Origin: Owenia fusiformis
Lineage: Eukaryota; Annelida; Polychaeta; Sabellida; Oweniidae
Reading direction: 5' to 3'
DNA: 64,000 bases
NCBI GenBank assembly: GCA_903813345.2
Contig: CAIIXF020000007.1
Coordinates: forward strand, 20,077,564 to 20,141,563
Notes under the pieces: generated by a model
Database searches by the model: none
Told to the model about the DNA's origin: nothing
What the model saw: the letters and a program-made list of their open reading frames with translations, nothing else
In this document: positions 11,382 to 23,190 of the stretch, one piece after another
Layout of the letters: each line of letters starts with the position of its first letter
Position numbering within the stretch: the stretch's first letter is position 1
Position numbers and translations under genes: made by a program

Positions 11382-13076
11382 CTGATCATCACAGAAGCAC
11401 CCCTAAAAGACAGAAAACACCAAATAAGCCTGCTAATAGGAGTATTGATCTGGGTATGGCCATGATCAAAGTATCAGGGAGTTATTCAAGAAACCAATTA
11501 ATGAAAGATTATCTGTACTTGAAGAACAGCTATTGACATTCCTTGTGAAAAGAAAATTAAAAACCCATAATGACCCCGAAGAGCTCATTGTAAACAACAA
11601 AAGAGGAATGATAATTAGGCCAAAAGAAGTAGATTCTTTGTTTTGCATCCTGGCAAAATCCAAATCATGCAAGGGTACAAGGAAAACAAACACATACTCA
11701 AGAAAAAAAACACAAACTTGTTTGCTGAGAAATGTATACATTTAATTGGCATAAAAGGGGATGACATTCCAATTTGCAATGATTACAAATACATATCTAT
11801 ACATTTTATGCAATATATTTAAACATAGCTATCATTCAAGGCTAAAAAATTAGATTTGCACAATGTATGCCAAAGTAATCACACTTTCAATTTTGACGCA
11901 CATCAAATTATCCGCCATTTCGTCCGATTCTGATTGAACGAAATGCGATGGTATTAGCTTTCAGACCTTTGTGATTGCTATTTGAATGTGTTTGTTTTTC
12001 CTGATTTACTCAAAATTGTGCAAGCAAGAGGACGCAAAACAAAGAATCTACTTCTTATGGCCTTATGTTAGTATGATTTTCACTTAATCCCCATTGAGAT
12101 AGTACTTGTAATTATCTATGCTTAATTGCTTCAACCCCTTACAAGGTATTTTCTTTAGTTGAGTGGGAGGGGGGTATACAAATAAAAATTGTTTATTTTA
12201 TTAAGAATACCAAAACAGCTATCAGTAAAACTATAATTTCAGAGCCTTAGATTTGTCCTAGTGCCAGAACCAAGGGAAGGCAGTGATAAGGCCTCATTAC
12301 CATTGAAAAGAAAACGAGCCAGAAAACTACAGAAAATAAGAGAAAAAATAAGTGGCAAGGGCAGTGATTCGTCAACCTTTCAGCTGTCAAAAGAATGGCT
12401 TGTTCAGGTGAAAAAAGAGGGCCAGGGAGCGATTGGGACTAAATTAAAACCCTCTGTCATGAACTCAGGTAACATGAGTATGTCTTGGGAAAATTCTACA
12501 TCCACGTCTCTTTGTCTCGCACTTGCATTGCAAAACTCCCATGTAAATGCAGTCTCTCGTGAAATGATGACATCATTCGATTTTACCCCAGTGCTTGTGC
12601 AGTGGGTCAAACGTCAGAACCGGAAGTAAAAATGCAGCTTTTCTGTTTGAATTTCACTCAGGTTTACTGGAATATGATATGAGCAATGAAGTTATTGAAG
12701 GGCAAACCTATCCAGAACTCCCGGAAGTAAATTTGGCTGATCTGGCGGTCAGAGATAATAAATATAGATTGGACTTAACAAGTGCCATCAACAACTTGAA
12801 ATCGCAGCGAAGTTGGGTGAAACTGCCTATCACCTATGGTGCTTCTTTAAGCAGTCTAAATATGGGATGAGTCCAACTCTTACAACTGATTCTGATCGGA
12901 ATAGTTGGAGTGCTTCTGGTGATCAGTGGGGTTTATATGAATAAACAACGAACCATACTATTGTCTGTGGGTAAAACAGTTCTGGAACTGGCTACTTCTG
13001 GAAAAGGGCATTGCCATCACCAGAAGTGGGTCGGAGATCAGGCCAAACTACTACGGCCTTGTAATTAGTAGTAATT
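11382..13076 (+). pseudogene. Decayed coding sequence of unknown family
   Basis: Several patches read like real protein but lie in different frames. 11463-11745 contains RLSVLEEQLLTFLVKRKL, then GMIIRPKEVDSLFCILAKS and SCKGTRK, continued one frame over by LIGIKGDDIPICNDYK (to about 11800). 12261-12629 is a Lys/Arg-rich start followed by FQLSKEWLVQVKKEG. 12595-12870 reads FLFEFHSGLLEYDMSNEV, then LPEVNLADLAVRDNKYRLDL and SWVKLPITYGA, continued in another frame by KYGMSPTLTTDSDRNSW. AATAAA follows near 13539. I do not recognise the family. The layout suits a decayed mobile-element protein or a broken multi-exon gene. Confidence 0.4.
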
Positions 13077-13569
13077 GTAATTATCTGCCGTGAATAAGAT
13101 GGTCTGTATAGGCATCCTTGATAACTAGGCTGTATAAACATAGCAAAACATGATGTTGACGTTTTTACAAAAATACAAAGCTAGATTTTATGAATATTCT
13201 TGATATTACCATACTGGTAATTCTATCTTTAGAAAGTTTAATCAAATAAAAGCTGTCCAGTTGAGGTGCTGAGTTTCTGCAAAAGAGCGCAAAATACAGA
13301 AAATTTACTTGCTGAAAGGGATTCGAAGAAATCCACATGGGGGTAAATTAATAACCAGTTCCCAAAATCCCAAAAATTGGTCATATTAGCTCCATAACAG
13401 TGTATAATATTGGATTTTTTTAATACTAGACCTTTTGTCAAGTATCCAAAAATCAGCACTTGACATATGAAATTTTCACTGGACAACTTTTTGCTAGTTG
13501 TGAACTAAATTAAAATCCACATTTGAGACAGTCAAAATAAAGAAACAGGCATGATATTATGCAATCAGT

Positions 13570-13862
13570 ATTTCATTTCTATTCAGTTTTTGTTCACAGC
13601 TTTAGCATCCATATCTTTAAACATATCATCGAATTTAAAATATACAATAGCCTCCTCCTCACTATCAGAGGCAGTCATCATCAAACAAATCAGTTATCCT
13701 CCGACTCTGACATGCTGTATACTGTATTCATAGTGTACATCAGGTTCATTAACATCATTAAGAACTTCTACAATAGCAGGCCCACTGCCATCTACAGTTG
13801 CCAACAGACTTTCAACCTGATTTTCATTAACAACTACATTTTGAACATGGGACTACAACTTA
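13570..13862 (-). pseudogene. Coding-like minus-strand fragment, unknown
   Basis: On the minus strand, 13862 to about 13700 reads NVVVNENQVESLLATVDG and EVLNDVNEPDVHYEYSIQH, ending at a stop. A second frame then reads ASDSEEEAIVYFKFDDMF up to a stop near 13590. Composition (acidic, few rare residues) is more protein-like than the plus-strand open frames over the same bases. No family is recognised. It may be a fragment of another mobile element. Confidence 0.3.
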
Positions 13863-14105
13863 ATATAGAAATAATATTTTTTGGACTTAAAATTTTCTTA
13901 AATAAATTAATATTTTTGAACTACATTTGTTTTCATGTTTTGTAAAAGATATAGAGACTCAACTTCGCCACAATACTTTATTAGGTTTCTGCTAGCTTAA
14001 GAGCGTAGTCGCATTATTTGCTAGCGGCAATTAGACATTTTGATAGTCACACAGTTCAGCAATCTTTTGGGGAGAGACCATTACATCACACAATTAGGCT
14101 ATCAG

Positions 14106-15260
14106 CCGTATACACAAGATACTAGAGTATCCGCGTATATTGAGTATGACCGGTTCTAAGCTTACGAGTGTGACCGTTTTTCTGTTCCTATAAACAGACG
14201 AGGTGAGTACTTGCTTTTTATGAACACTTTCGAACGTTTTCTTTTTATCCTACTTGGTCAATGAATGATACTTGGTATACTTATAATGCCAGGCATATCA
14301 CAAGGGGCCTTAATCAAGAGAAAACGTATTAATATTAGATTGAAGCCGTAAAATCCTAGTTTCCAGCATCTTTGATCAGTTTTTGTGTAACACAACGCAA
14401 CTCCGAAGAGGATGACACATCTTATGTATAATATATAGCTAGATCTACGAATTAGTCATGGATATTTTAAATAATTTAGCCTGCTCTGTCCAAATATGAT
14501 ACATCTTTGAATTTTTGAGAATACGAATGTCACTGGTGCCCCATTATTGGAGAATACGGTTGTGAAACAATCAGTAGGCCGTGTTACACTCGTTTCCATG
14601 ACATTTCACAAGCGTATCCTCTGGGAAAAGATAAATCCTTCTCTTGCTCACTCTACGGGGGATCATATAAACTGAGATTTGGAGATCTTGTTCAGGTTAG
14701 CCATAAAAAGGTTTGGGATTTATGTAAGTTCATCTCTCTGGTTAATATATCAGAAACAAGTCAAATTCTTTACTTCAGAGAATATTTTTAATTTATTGAG
14801 ACTTTCGACCAATATCCCTTAGTCTTTTTCAAAATATAGCTGTTATATTTTGAAAAAGACTATAGGGATATTAGTCGAAAGTCTCAATAAATTAAAAATA
14901 TTCTCTGAAGTAAAGAATTTGACTTGTTTCTGGTTTGGGATTTGTTTTTTTCTACTGTGATATTAATGATTTGGCTCTAAGGCAAGAAATCTGTACTTTC
15001 TGATTGATATTCCATTATGAACAGTTACATTGCTAAAATAGCTCATGTTTAACATTTTTTTGTTACATTACTATTAAATACAGCATAAACTATATTCAAC
15101 AAACACAATTTCAAAAAGGATAATATAGAAGTTAACCTTTATTTTCCATTTTTGAGCAGTTGTGCCTCTCATGACTTTCCAAAACAGGTCATATTCGTAG
15201 CCTAAGAACCGGTCATACTCAATATACGCGGATACTCTAGTTACCCGTGCGTATAGTTTG
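14106..15260. mobile_element. Terminal-inverted-repeat element, about 1.15 kb
   Basis: A 36-bp segment (14122-14157, beginning CTAGAGTATCCGCG and ending GACCGGTTCT) returns as an exact reverse complement at 15205-15240. Similarity continues less perfectly for about 20 bp on each side, giving arms of about 75-80 bp. The interior has no open frame of note and holds the long hairpin at 14751-14932. This is a non-autonomous DNA element by structure. No certain target-site duplication was seen. Confidence 0.65.
14751..14932. repeat. Long near-perfect hairpin, 88-bp arms and 5-nt loop
   Basis: The left arm 14751-14838 pairs with 14844-14932, with only a 1-nt indel and one or two mismatches; the loop is GCTGT at 14839-14843. 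The 12-mer GGTTTGGGATTT stands on both sides (14710-14721 and 14932-14943) and may be a target-site duplication. If transcribed, the region would fold into dsRNA of almost 90 bp. Confidence 0.9.
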
Positions 15261-16033
15261 GCTTTTATATGCACCTTACGCTAGCAGTTCCCTTTCCTGT
15301 TTTGTTATATTTTTTGCAGTAACCAAGCAGTTACAGTAGTGACAGCAGCTATAACAGATATTTTCCCGGCAGTCTTGGCTAGGTAAGTTCGGCTAGTGGT
15401 TTGGGGTTGCCTTGCCCCATATGGGGTTACAGTTTTGTAGTTTCTTTTCAATGAAGCTGCAATCAGTTCTTCAACTATTACATTATTAGTTATTGAGCTT
15501 ACAACTTTATGGCTGTAAGTCAGGTTATGGCGTGCAGTTATTAATCAACCTGTCATGGTTGACAGTTTTCCGTCAGTTACTCCAGTTATACTGTCAGTTT
15601 GTATAGTTATTCAGTCAGCTACTCTATTTATTGCTTTGCAGTTGAGGTAGTCAACACACTTTTCCAGAGGTAAGTTTTTAAGTTCTTGGATTCCTTTCGG
15701 GGGAATCCTCCCCCACCCCCTTCATTTATTAGTGCAGCAGCTTTGGCATGGACTTGCAGATACACTTACCCAGGACAACAGTTATTAACAAGCAGTTTTC
15801 AGCAGTGATTTCATTAAACACCCCAGCAGTTCTAACTTATTTATTGGGGTTAATTATTCTAATTTGGGGCAGTTTTGTTTTAATACTATTGCCAATTATT
15901 AGGGCCTTGACAGTTTAACATATTGTAACAATTTTTCGAAGTTTTACAGCTTTGGCTTACTTTTACTCTCCCATAATTTTTTGTTTGTTTAGGACGCTTG
16001 ATTGGCTTTGCGGTTTGAGCTATCTATCACAGC

Positions 16034-16575
16034 ATGGATACCCCTCCTGATTCATCCCCAATTCCAGAGGAGATCTTTTTCGATGCCCCCATGCCTTCCT
16101 CCTCTGTTCAGCCCCTCATGGAAGCAATCAATTCCCCCACATCCCACACCTTGCTATCTCCAGCATCCCTGGTGACCCCCCCCCCCCCCGATGGACATGG
16201 GAGACTCCGATCCCAATCAGGAGGGTTTTTACGACGCCAAAGTATCAGCCACCCCTGTAGTTACCCCACTTATGAAGGCCCAACCCACCCCCTATATACC
16301 AACCATTAACCATCCCTCAGATCAACAGTCAACCCCCTCCTACCCATTTACCATTCCCCTTATGGATCGGACCATCCCGGACCATCCCCTTTCCCATCCC
16401 ACCCCCTCGTACAGCTGATCCAGCGATCAAATTTGCAATCCTGGGTCACTCTTTTGTCAAACGTATGTACAATGCCCCACCAGCCCTTCCAGGCTTTGAA
16501 TTTGAGCTGCATGGTTTGCCCGGGGCGACAGTCTCACGACTCAGGCATAAAGTGGTGAACACCTCAAGGTTTTGA
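16034..16575 (+). pseudogene. Proline-rich ORF with SGNH-hydrolase-like segment in the DIRS-type element
   Basis: ATG 16034 opens a Pro/Ser-rich protein (MDTPPDSSPIPEEIFFDAPM). A C homopolymer near 16180-16189 marks a frameshift, after which a second frame (16191-16418) continues in Pro-rich style. A third frame (about 16404-16575) reads FAILGHSFVKRMYNAP and then ELHGLPGATVSRLRHKV before TGA. The GHS-F nucleophile block and the following PGATV block are in the order expected of SGNH/GDSL-type hydrolase domains. Such esterase-like domains are known from some LINE and DIRS-type elements. The remaining catalytic Asp/His block is not seen. Confidence 0.45.
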
Positions 16576-17305
16576 TGAGTTTTTACAGTATCATGACGTT
16601 TTGGGAGATCCGGTTCATCTGAACGACGATGGGGAGCCCCTCCTCAGCCTCATGGGAGGATTTGGCTTGTAGCCATAAAATAAAACAGTAAGTATTCAGA
16701 GCGGCACCTCTGTCAACTGTGCCAGGGAGTCTTGGTTAAGTTTTATTTATTTATTATGTTTTTGTTTTGCCCCCCCCCCCCCTTCTTTTACTATGGATTT
16801 ACTTGTCAATAACCACCTACCTTCACTTGTGGGTGTTATCTGAATCACAGTTAACAATAATACACAAGCAGTTTTGCATTTGAGTTCAGGTACCTAGTAT
16901 AGTAGCCTTATTAGAGCTGTGTGATAATACACTTAGAGTGTTTTTTGGGTGCATTTCAGTACTTGCAGTTTTATTTCATTACTGAATCAGTCTACATCTT
17001 CTCATTCTTGAATTTCATGAGTAGCCTTATATGACCATGAGCAGGTAGTGACTTAACGTTTCTGTTTTCCAGTCACGATGGCAACAACAACAGTTCCAAG
17101 TAACAGGCAGCCCCTCTAAACATGTTGGCAGATGTGGCAGCCTCCAGAAGTGTAGCATCTACCACTTTGGCAGGTATGCCTTCATTGAGACTTAACCTGG
17201 CGCATGCCTCAATTCTGGCTGATGCATCTACATCCTTTGCTACTTCTCTTCCCTCTATCCCCTCTGTACTCCCCCTTTATCCCTTGCATCTGCACCCTAT
17301 GCTTT

Positions 17306-17747
17306 ACCTTCCTTACAGGCCACTTTTTCCTGCACAGTTTTAGAAATGTTGACAGTCCAAATTGTTTATGTGGCTACAGAGACCAAACTACTAAGCACCT
17401 CATCTTCAACTGCCCGCTATTATTAAGAGAAAGAGAACTTTGGGGGGAACTTAGGATAATGCCTGAACTTGATTTCTTTTTTTTCACCAAGATGCTCTTT
17501 AGAACACAAGACAAATATTCTCCTGTTTGGTGACATTTCATTGAATAATTCTATTGTCTAAAATAACATGTATTTATAATGAGTCAAAACAATCAGTTCA
17601 TTTCTCCAAACAGGGGATCCATCTTTTATGTAAATTCAAATGCTGTAACCCACAGGGCCAATAATGCTTTGGCTTAGGCCCTGTTTATGCTGTATACTAA
17701 TACTGTTTAAATAAAGGAACCATAAAAACTAAACTAAACCTTCCTTA
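17306..17747 (+). mobile_element. 5'-truncated LINE inserted in the gag region, 10-bp TSD
   Basis: ACCTTCCTTA occurs at 17306-17315 and again at 17738-17747 and is the target-site duplication. The insert begins inside the LINE coding end: NCLCGYRDQTTKHLIFNC is the C-terminal Cys/His knuckle typical of many LINE reverse transcriptases. A stop at 17531-17533, a short 3' UTR and an AACTAAACTAA tail follow. The insert plus one TSD copy is 432 bp, a multiple of three, so the host frame resumes unchanged. The insertion is younger than the DIRS-type element. Confidence 0.85.
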
Positions 17748-17756
17748 TCACATGGA

Positions 17757-18711
17757 ATGCATGTTCCATGTTTCCAGCATACCAATACTACTTTCTTGGG
17801 GCCTCAGCCTCTATCATCTCAGCTACATCACCCTTTGCTATCTACTCAGCCTTTGCAAATGCCTAATGCAGGTTTGGGAAACCATGCCCACATTCAGCTG
17901 CCAACACCCCCTCTTACGGAAGGACAGACCATTTACACAGTTGCCCCTCATTTGAACCCAACCCCTCAAGTATTGCTCCCCCAACTTACATCCCACCCAT
18001 TAATTATCAGCTGGCTGTCTCTATGCAATCTGGCCCACTCCATGCTCTCATCCCTCAGAAGATAAGAAAATATTTGGTCGGAGGAATACATCAATTTATC
18101 CACTCTGATTAAGGGCCCAGGGAACAGAAGCATAATGATTTTGTCTTGACAGAGATTAGGGATGATGGTTCACATGAGTCCAAACATGTCAACCTCAGCA
18201 ACACGGGGAAGAAAGAACGCGTTCTAACATTCCCGGATTGGTGCAGAGCTTTAAATATATTCCATTCAGTGTACACACTTCGTTTCCTGGAACCCGCCCA
18301 GAGCCTTCTGAAACATATGGTTACGGTCATTGAGCTATACCAAAAGGGACAAGGTTGGAGATTTTATGACGAAAAGTTTCGCGATGAACGCTCTAAGTCC
18401 AGATTCCCCTGGGGCATGTTGCACTTCGAGATCTGGTTGCGGGCCAAAGACTTGACCAGCTCTGCCTCCACCATGTGGGCTTCCCATCACGAAGAACCCA
18501 CCGACGCCATCCCTGAATTCCGCCTCTAATACCCCCCTAACCACCCCGGCAAGCATTCTTTTCGATCCCGTGACAATCAATCCCCTATTGGACATATCCC
18601 AGAAGGATTTTGCTACAGCTATTACAAAAGGAAAGGTTGTCCACAGGACATCTATTGCGGTTACAAGCACAACTGCCCTCAATGCTCCAGGAACCATCCC
18701 AGGTCATCATG
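17757..18711 (+). pseudogene. DIRS-type gag, C-terminal half with zinc knuckle
   Basis: A Pro-rich part (17757-18065) is followed by the conserved gag region, 18143-18529: LTEIRDDGSHESKHVNL, TFPDWCRALNIFHSVYT, GWRFYDEKFR. One in-frame TAA (18527-18529) interrupts it, after which the same frame continues to TGA 18709-18711. This last part holds a Cys/His-rich knuckle, FCYSYYKRKGCPQDIYCGY followed by HNCPQCSRNHP, the usual C-terminal zinc-binding region of these gag-like proteins. The relic at 881-1595 is a second member of the same family. Confidence 0.65.
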
Positions 18712-18812
18712 AGGAAAGAGATCCAAGGGTCAGCAGGGTGGCCAATCCAAAGCCAAATCAGAGGGAAAATCCCGGAAGCCATGGAGTGGTAACTCCGGTA
18801 AATCCAACTAGG

Positions 18813-20240
18813 CTGAAACATTTCCTACAAGATTATGGAAAGGATCAACTAACCTTCCTGATCGATGGTTTTTCCTTTGGTTTTTCCTTCACTCATTCAT
18901 ATTCCCACCTGCAGTATAACACTATATACCCAAACTTGAAGTCAGTCAGTGAAGCACCACAAGAGTTGACAAAGAAGTTACGGAAAGAACTGGAACAAGG
19001 CAGATTAGCTGGGCCCTTCATAGACCCACCTTACCCCTTATATATCATTTCCCCCCTCGGCTTGGTCCCCAAAAATTCCCAGGAGAGTACAGAGTTATTC
19101 ACCATCTGTCTTTCCTTAAAGGCAGTTCAGTCAACGATGGGATTCGAGTAGAAGCGGCTTCAGTTCAGTATGCCTCTGTTGACAAGGCTATAGACAAACC
19201 TTCGGCCCCAGTTGTTTCTTAGCAAAAACTGACGTGAAATCTGCTTTCCGAATTATCCCCATCCACCCTTCCCTCCATCATCTGCTGGGCATGGTTTGGA
19301 ATAATAGATATTATTTTGGCTTCCAATGAGGCTCTCAGCATCATGTTCCATATTTGAAGCCCTTAGCACTGCTTTAGAATGGGGGGGGGGAGTACATATC
19401 CTGGGCATCCCCAATGTACTACATATCTTGGATGACTTTCTATTGTTTTGTCCAGACCAGAGTACGTGTAATTTGGCCCTCAAGTCTTTTCTTCAGATGT
19501 GCGACGACATTGGTGTACCCATGGCCCCGGAGTAAACAGTCGGTCCGGCCACAGTTCTCAGATTCGCAGGTATTGAAGTAGATACCCTTTCCATGGAAGC
19601 TAGTCTCCCTACGGATAAAATCAGCCAAAGGCCTACACTTGGTTGCCGCCCTCACGTCCCATACCCCCTCTGACTTATTCCAGCCCAAAATAAAGAAATC
19701 TACCAAGAAAGGCCTTCTGTCTGTCATCGGTTTCCTCAGTTTCTGCTGTTATATTATCCCATTTGGTAGGACTTTCCTCGGTCGCCTTATTCATCTATCA
19801 TGTAAGGTGCGCGAGCTGCATTACAAAGTCAAGATAACAAATGAGGCCATGCAAGGCCTGATCATCTGGCGAGATTTCCCGACTCACAATAACGGGAAGA
19901 GCATGTTCCTGCCACAGAAGTTGCGTTTGGAATTGTACACTGATTCGTCTACATCCTTTGGTTTTGGTGCTGTATGGGGCAATCACTGGATCCAAGGCTC
20001 TAGGCCCCCTTCCTAGAGTTATTACCACATCACTATTTTGGAGCTTTACCCCACTGTTGCTGCCATCGTTTGCTGGCAAGATCTTATGGCGGGGGCTAAA
20101 GTAACACTGTGGGTGGATAACGCGGCCGTGGATCATATTCTACGAAGGTTATATTCCCCAGTTCCCCAAATTATGACCCTGTTAAGTCCTCTGATTCTGG
20201 CCTGCCTACATATAATATCTCTTTCACTAGCACAAGGAAA
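18813..20240 (+). pseudogene. DIRS-type reverse transcriptase / RNase H
   Basis: Segments in several frames give the expected order. YIISPLGLVPKN (about 19050) comes first, then the first catalytic Asp in KTDVKSAFRIIPIHP (19225-19270). The catalytic loop HILDDFLLF follows (19423-19449), then FAGIEVDTLSMEASLP. The RNase H block starts with LELYTDSSTSFGFGAVW (19927-19977), and ELYPTVAAIVCWQ and LWVDNAAVDHIL (20041-20145) supply the other acidic residues. ILDD is the xxDD signature of this class, unlike YLDD of the gypsy copy at 5.2 kb. At least five frameshifts or stops are present. The sequence turns into LINE sequence near 20230. Confidence 0.75.
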
Positions 20241-20745
20241 AAAAAGAAATTTAACTATATTTGTCATTAACTCATTGGGTATCTCTCAATTAATATATAA
20301 TATGACAGTGCTTACAATGCTTTTAGATATTAAAAAGAAAATTCAGACAGCAATTTTCAAATTTTTATGGAAATTTTTTATGGTTATTAATGACATTAAA
20401 AATGGGGGACTTAAGATAAAAGCTATACGCGGGTCTTGGATTAAAAGACTTGCATAATAAATCGTCTTGGAATCTCATTTTTGAACATTATATTAACAAC
20501 TTAAGATTTACTGTAGAACAATTCTTGAAGACCACTTTCACTAGTAAAATTGACATAAAATTGCCAGAATTTTACAAACAAGCTTTCATTGCCTTTAATA
20601 AATGTTAACAAAACAATACAAAAGGTAAATATCGTATGGGAGAAGTCATATGGCTGAATGAAAATGTAAAAAGCAAAAATAGCACGTTATATTACAAAAA
20701 ATGGATTAAATCTGGGTTTATGTATGTCAAGGACTTCTTTGACAA
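20241..20745 (+). mobile_element. L1/Tx1-like LINE fragment (RT C-terminal region)
   Basis: The frame reads NLTIFVINSLGISQLIYNM, then IQTAIFKFLWKFF, IKNGGLKIKAI and SWIKRLA. After a stop it continues, in another frame, SSWNLIFEHYINNLRF and KNSTLYYKKWIKSGFMYVKDFF. This string of motifs is the region C-terminal of the reverse transcriptase core in many LINEs (N-SLGISQLIY, IF-FLW, GGLK). It adjoins the RNase H of the DIRS-type element without a visible target-site duplication. Confidence 0.7.
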
Positions 20746-21060
20746 TGTTTTGTCAGCTTTCCGGGTTTGCCGGACAAGGTCTGAACAGTTTACTTTGGGC
20801 AAGTACTCCTACCTCTTAATTGAGCGATTCGGGGGAGTCTTCTTTGCTTTTTATTTTCTTTTCAGCATCTGTTGATGTCAAGTGGCTGTTCAACTATGCT
20901 GCTTTTCCAGCTTTGGGGGTCCACACAAACAGGACCCCCACTTTTGCTGTTACATGTAATCTCCGACTCCCATCGGACATTCTCCATGCTGGCATACTTA
21001 AATAGGCTACTGTATGATACAGTTTTTTTACTTATGTTAACAAACCCGAAGGAGAACAAT

Positions 21061-21640
21061 AAATAGGTATTCACGCTTAAGGTATGAAAGGTAAGAATAA
21101 GGACCAGAGGAAGTGATTGTTAAAACGTTGGAGGCAATACGTTGTAGATTTAGTGCACCAGTGAAGGACAATTAAATTCCCGAATTAATGATTGGGGAGA
21201 TAAGGGTGCTCCGATATGGAAATGTTGTGACAAAAAGTTTTTAATAAAATACGCATTTAGATGGTAAATATATTCGTTAATTTAGTTTAAGTTGAGGTTT
21301 ATTGGTGGAACAGATGAGAGTTGTTGCCGCTAAAGGCGCTCATGATTGAAACAGGGAGGAGCTTGTAGTGTGTGGGTGCTAAGTTAGCAGCGAGCCTACA
21401 GCAATGTGACAATTTGGCTGTCAATCTCTTTTGGCCAGCCAATCAGAGCCAAATACGGTTCAGGAACGTCCGAGCGATAGAGGGAGGCAGTATAAAATAA
21501 AAAAGGTTGTCTTAGCAAGGAAAGTCAGATTGCAAGTCGATCCAAGAACATACAAATCATGACGAATCAACAAGAGTCTGAAATATTGGCTGCATTTGTT
21601 CTTTCCTTTTAAAGTATGCCTATACGGGTCATACGCGTGG
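21061..21640 (+). promoter_or_regulatory. Promoter-like segment with CCAAT and TATA motifs
   Basis: AGCCAATCAGAG (about 21434) is followed 50 bp later by GTATAAAATAA (about 21491) and a pyrimidine-rich start region. A short ATG frame (21559) ends after 17 codons. An ATG frame at 21645-21851 (68 codons, starting MSSGEIKVGVIV) follows, with no recognised family. The layout would suit a retrotransposon LTR or a TATA promoter. No second copy is present in the window to prove an LTR. Confidence 0.25.
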
Positions 21641-21851
21641 TCATATGAGTTCTGGTGAAATAAAGGTTGGGGTTATTGTTAGAATGATAAGTCAAGGGAA
21701 AAGATGCGACTTCTTAAATAATAGATTGGAGCTTTTCCACGGTGTCTTGGCGTTTTGTAGTAAGGCAGGGGCTAGACACGGCTGTTTTAATGTTGAAATT
21801 GGAACTGTCCCTTTCTTAATTTTGTCTAAAGAATTGTTTTCGTCAGAGTAG

Positions 21852-23190
21852 TTGTGTTGTTTTTCAGTAAGGATTATCTTTACAACCAAATAACGTATAA
21901 TAGTTAAGCTACAATAAAATTATCAGGATTAAAAATTACCAATTGCCAAGACTAAGTTAAAAATCTAAGTTTAAAATTAATATGGTTATCATATTCCATA
22001 AAGGTGATCCCGTATAGAGGATATCTGCATTCAACTGGTCGCTGCTGCTGATGCAAATAAACATGAATATCAAATTAAAAATATCTATTAATTAAGACAG
22101 TAGAACGAATTAATGATTTAAATTAATGTTTAAGAAGCCTCATGACGTACCAATCTAGTTGCATTAGATAGGTATAAAAAGACAAAATGAAGTCTTGCAG
22201 TATTGAGTGATAGGCAAGGTTCTGCCAGGTTCGGGCAATTATGCCATATAATCTACTAAAACGAATATGAATAATTTGAACAAAATACAAATTAACTACA
22301 AATTACCCTTACGTCTAGGGCTGGCATGGATTGGAATTGTTATTTGAATAGTCCCAATTTTTCCTTCGGAAACTCATATTCTGATAATTTCAGATTAATT
22401 GAATTACTTCCTTGAAGAACTCTCACCAACTAGCTATTACAAACTGGTGCAAAACAAAAAGGCGAGAGGGAATATGCTTTGTGATCTGGAAATTATTCTT
22501 GAAGATTACGTAAAAAATATCAGGCAGGCAGGTTAGCTTAGATTTCAGAAAGATGGCAAGAAATCAAAAAGTGTCTACAAACAAACAAGATTTAGTATTT
22601 TAATAGGGAAAAGAGTTTTGAATTCCAAATGCAAGTGCTGAAGTTGGTTCTGTTCTGATTTTGTTCTGTGCCATCCCTTCTGAGTCATTGACAAGAAAAA
22701 TTCATTTTTATAGCCTGCAGGGCACAGTGTCATGAAAAAAGGTGAAATATGAGAATTCCGAAGATATTGTAATGAAAATGCAATGTGACTGTTGGTTTGT
22801 TTATGAAAAACTATGATTTTGTTTAGATCTTTAATTTCTTGTTCAGTTCATCGATTATAATTATTCAAACTTACTCATTTAAATATATGTGCGCTCCGAT
22901 TTAGGAATTCATAAAGATCGTAGTGATTAGCCGGTATTTCCAGAAGAGTTTAGTGAAACTGTTTGGTGATAGTTTTCGATTGATTTCTGTATTTCAATTT
23001 ACTTCCGGAACTACTTTTACGTTCGTTTCACATCAGTTCTTGTATGTTTCTGTTTCTTTGTGCAATCCAACACAATTAGTTTTATCTCTTTTATTTCTTT
23101 TCTAAATTTTGCGTTCTAATTCCCGTGATTCTTGGCTATTTTGTCAATCAGGTGTATTTATTTGTGACATATTTTTAGACGTGCATGTAT
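21852..23190. other. No gene recognised
   Basis: AT-rich sequence with only short open frames of low-complexity composition. A second TATA-like GGTATAAAAAGAC stands near 22172 with nothing coding behind it. Confidence 0.4.

Larger units (their letters stand above)
15300..21060 (+). mobile_element. DIRS-type (tyrosine recombinase) retrotransposon, decayed and interrupted
   Basis: In order: a CAGTT-rich leader (15.3-16.0 kb), a proline-rich ORF with an SGNH-hydrolase-like segment (16.03-16.58 kb), and gag (17.08-18.71 kb, interrupted by a LINE). Reverse transcriptase and RNase H (18.8-20.2 kb) and non-coding tail sequence follow. Leader, gag and RT-RNase H have the organisation of DIRS-like elements, which replace integrase by a tyrosine recombinase. 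No recombinase was recognised downstream; a LINE fragment occupies 20.24-20.74 kb where it might begin. Many frameshifts show that the copy is dead. Outer boundaries are approximate. Confidence 0.7.
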
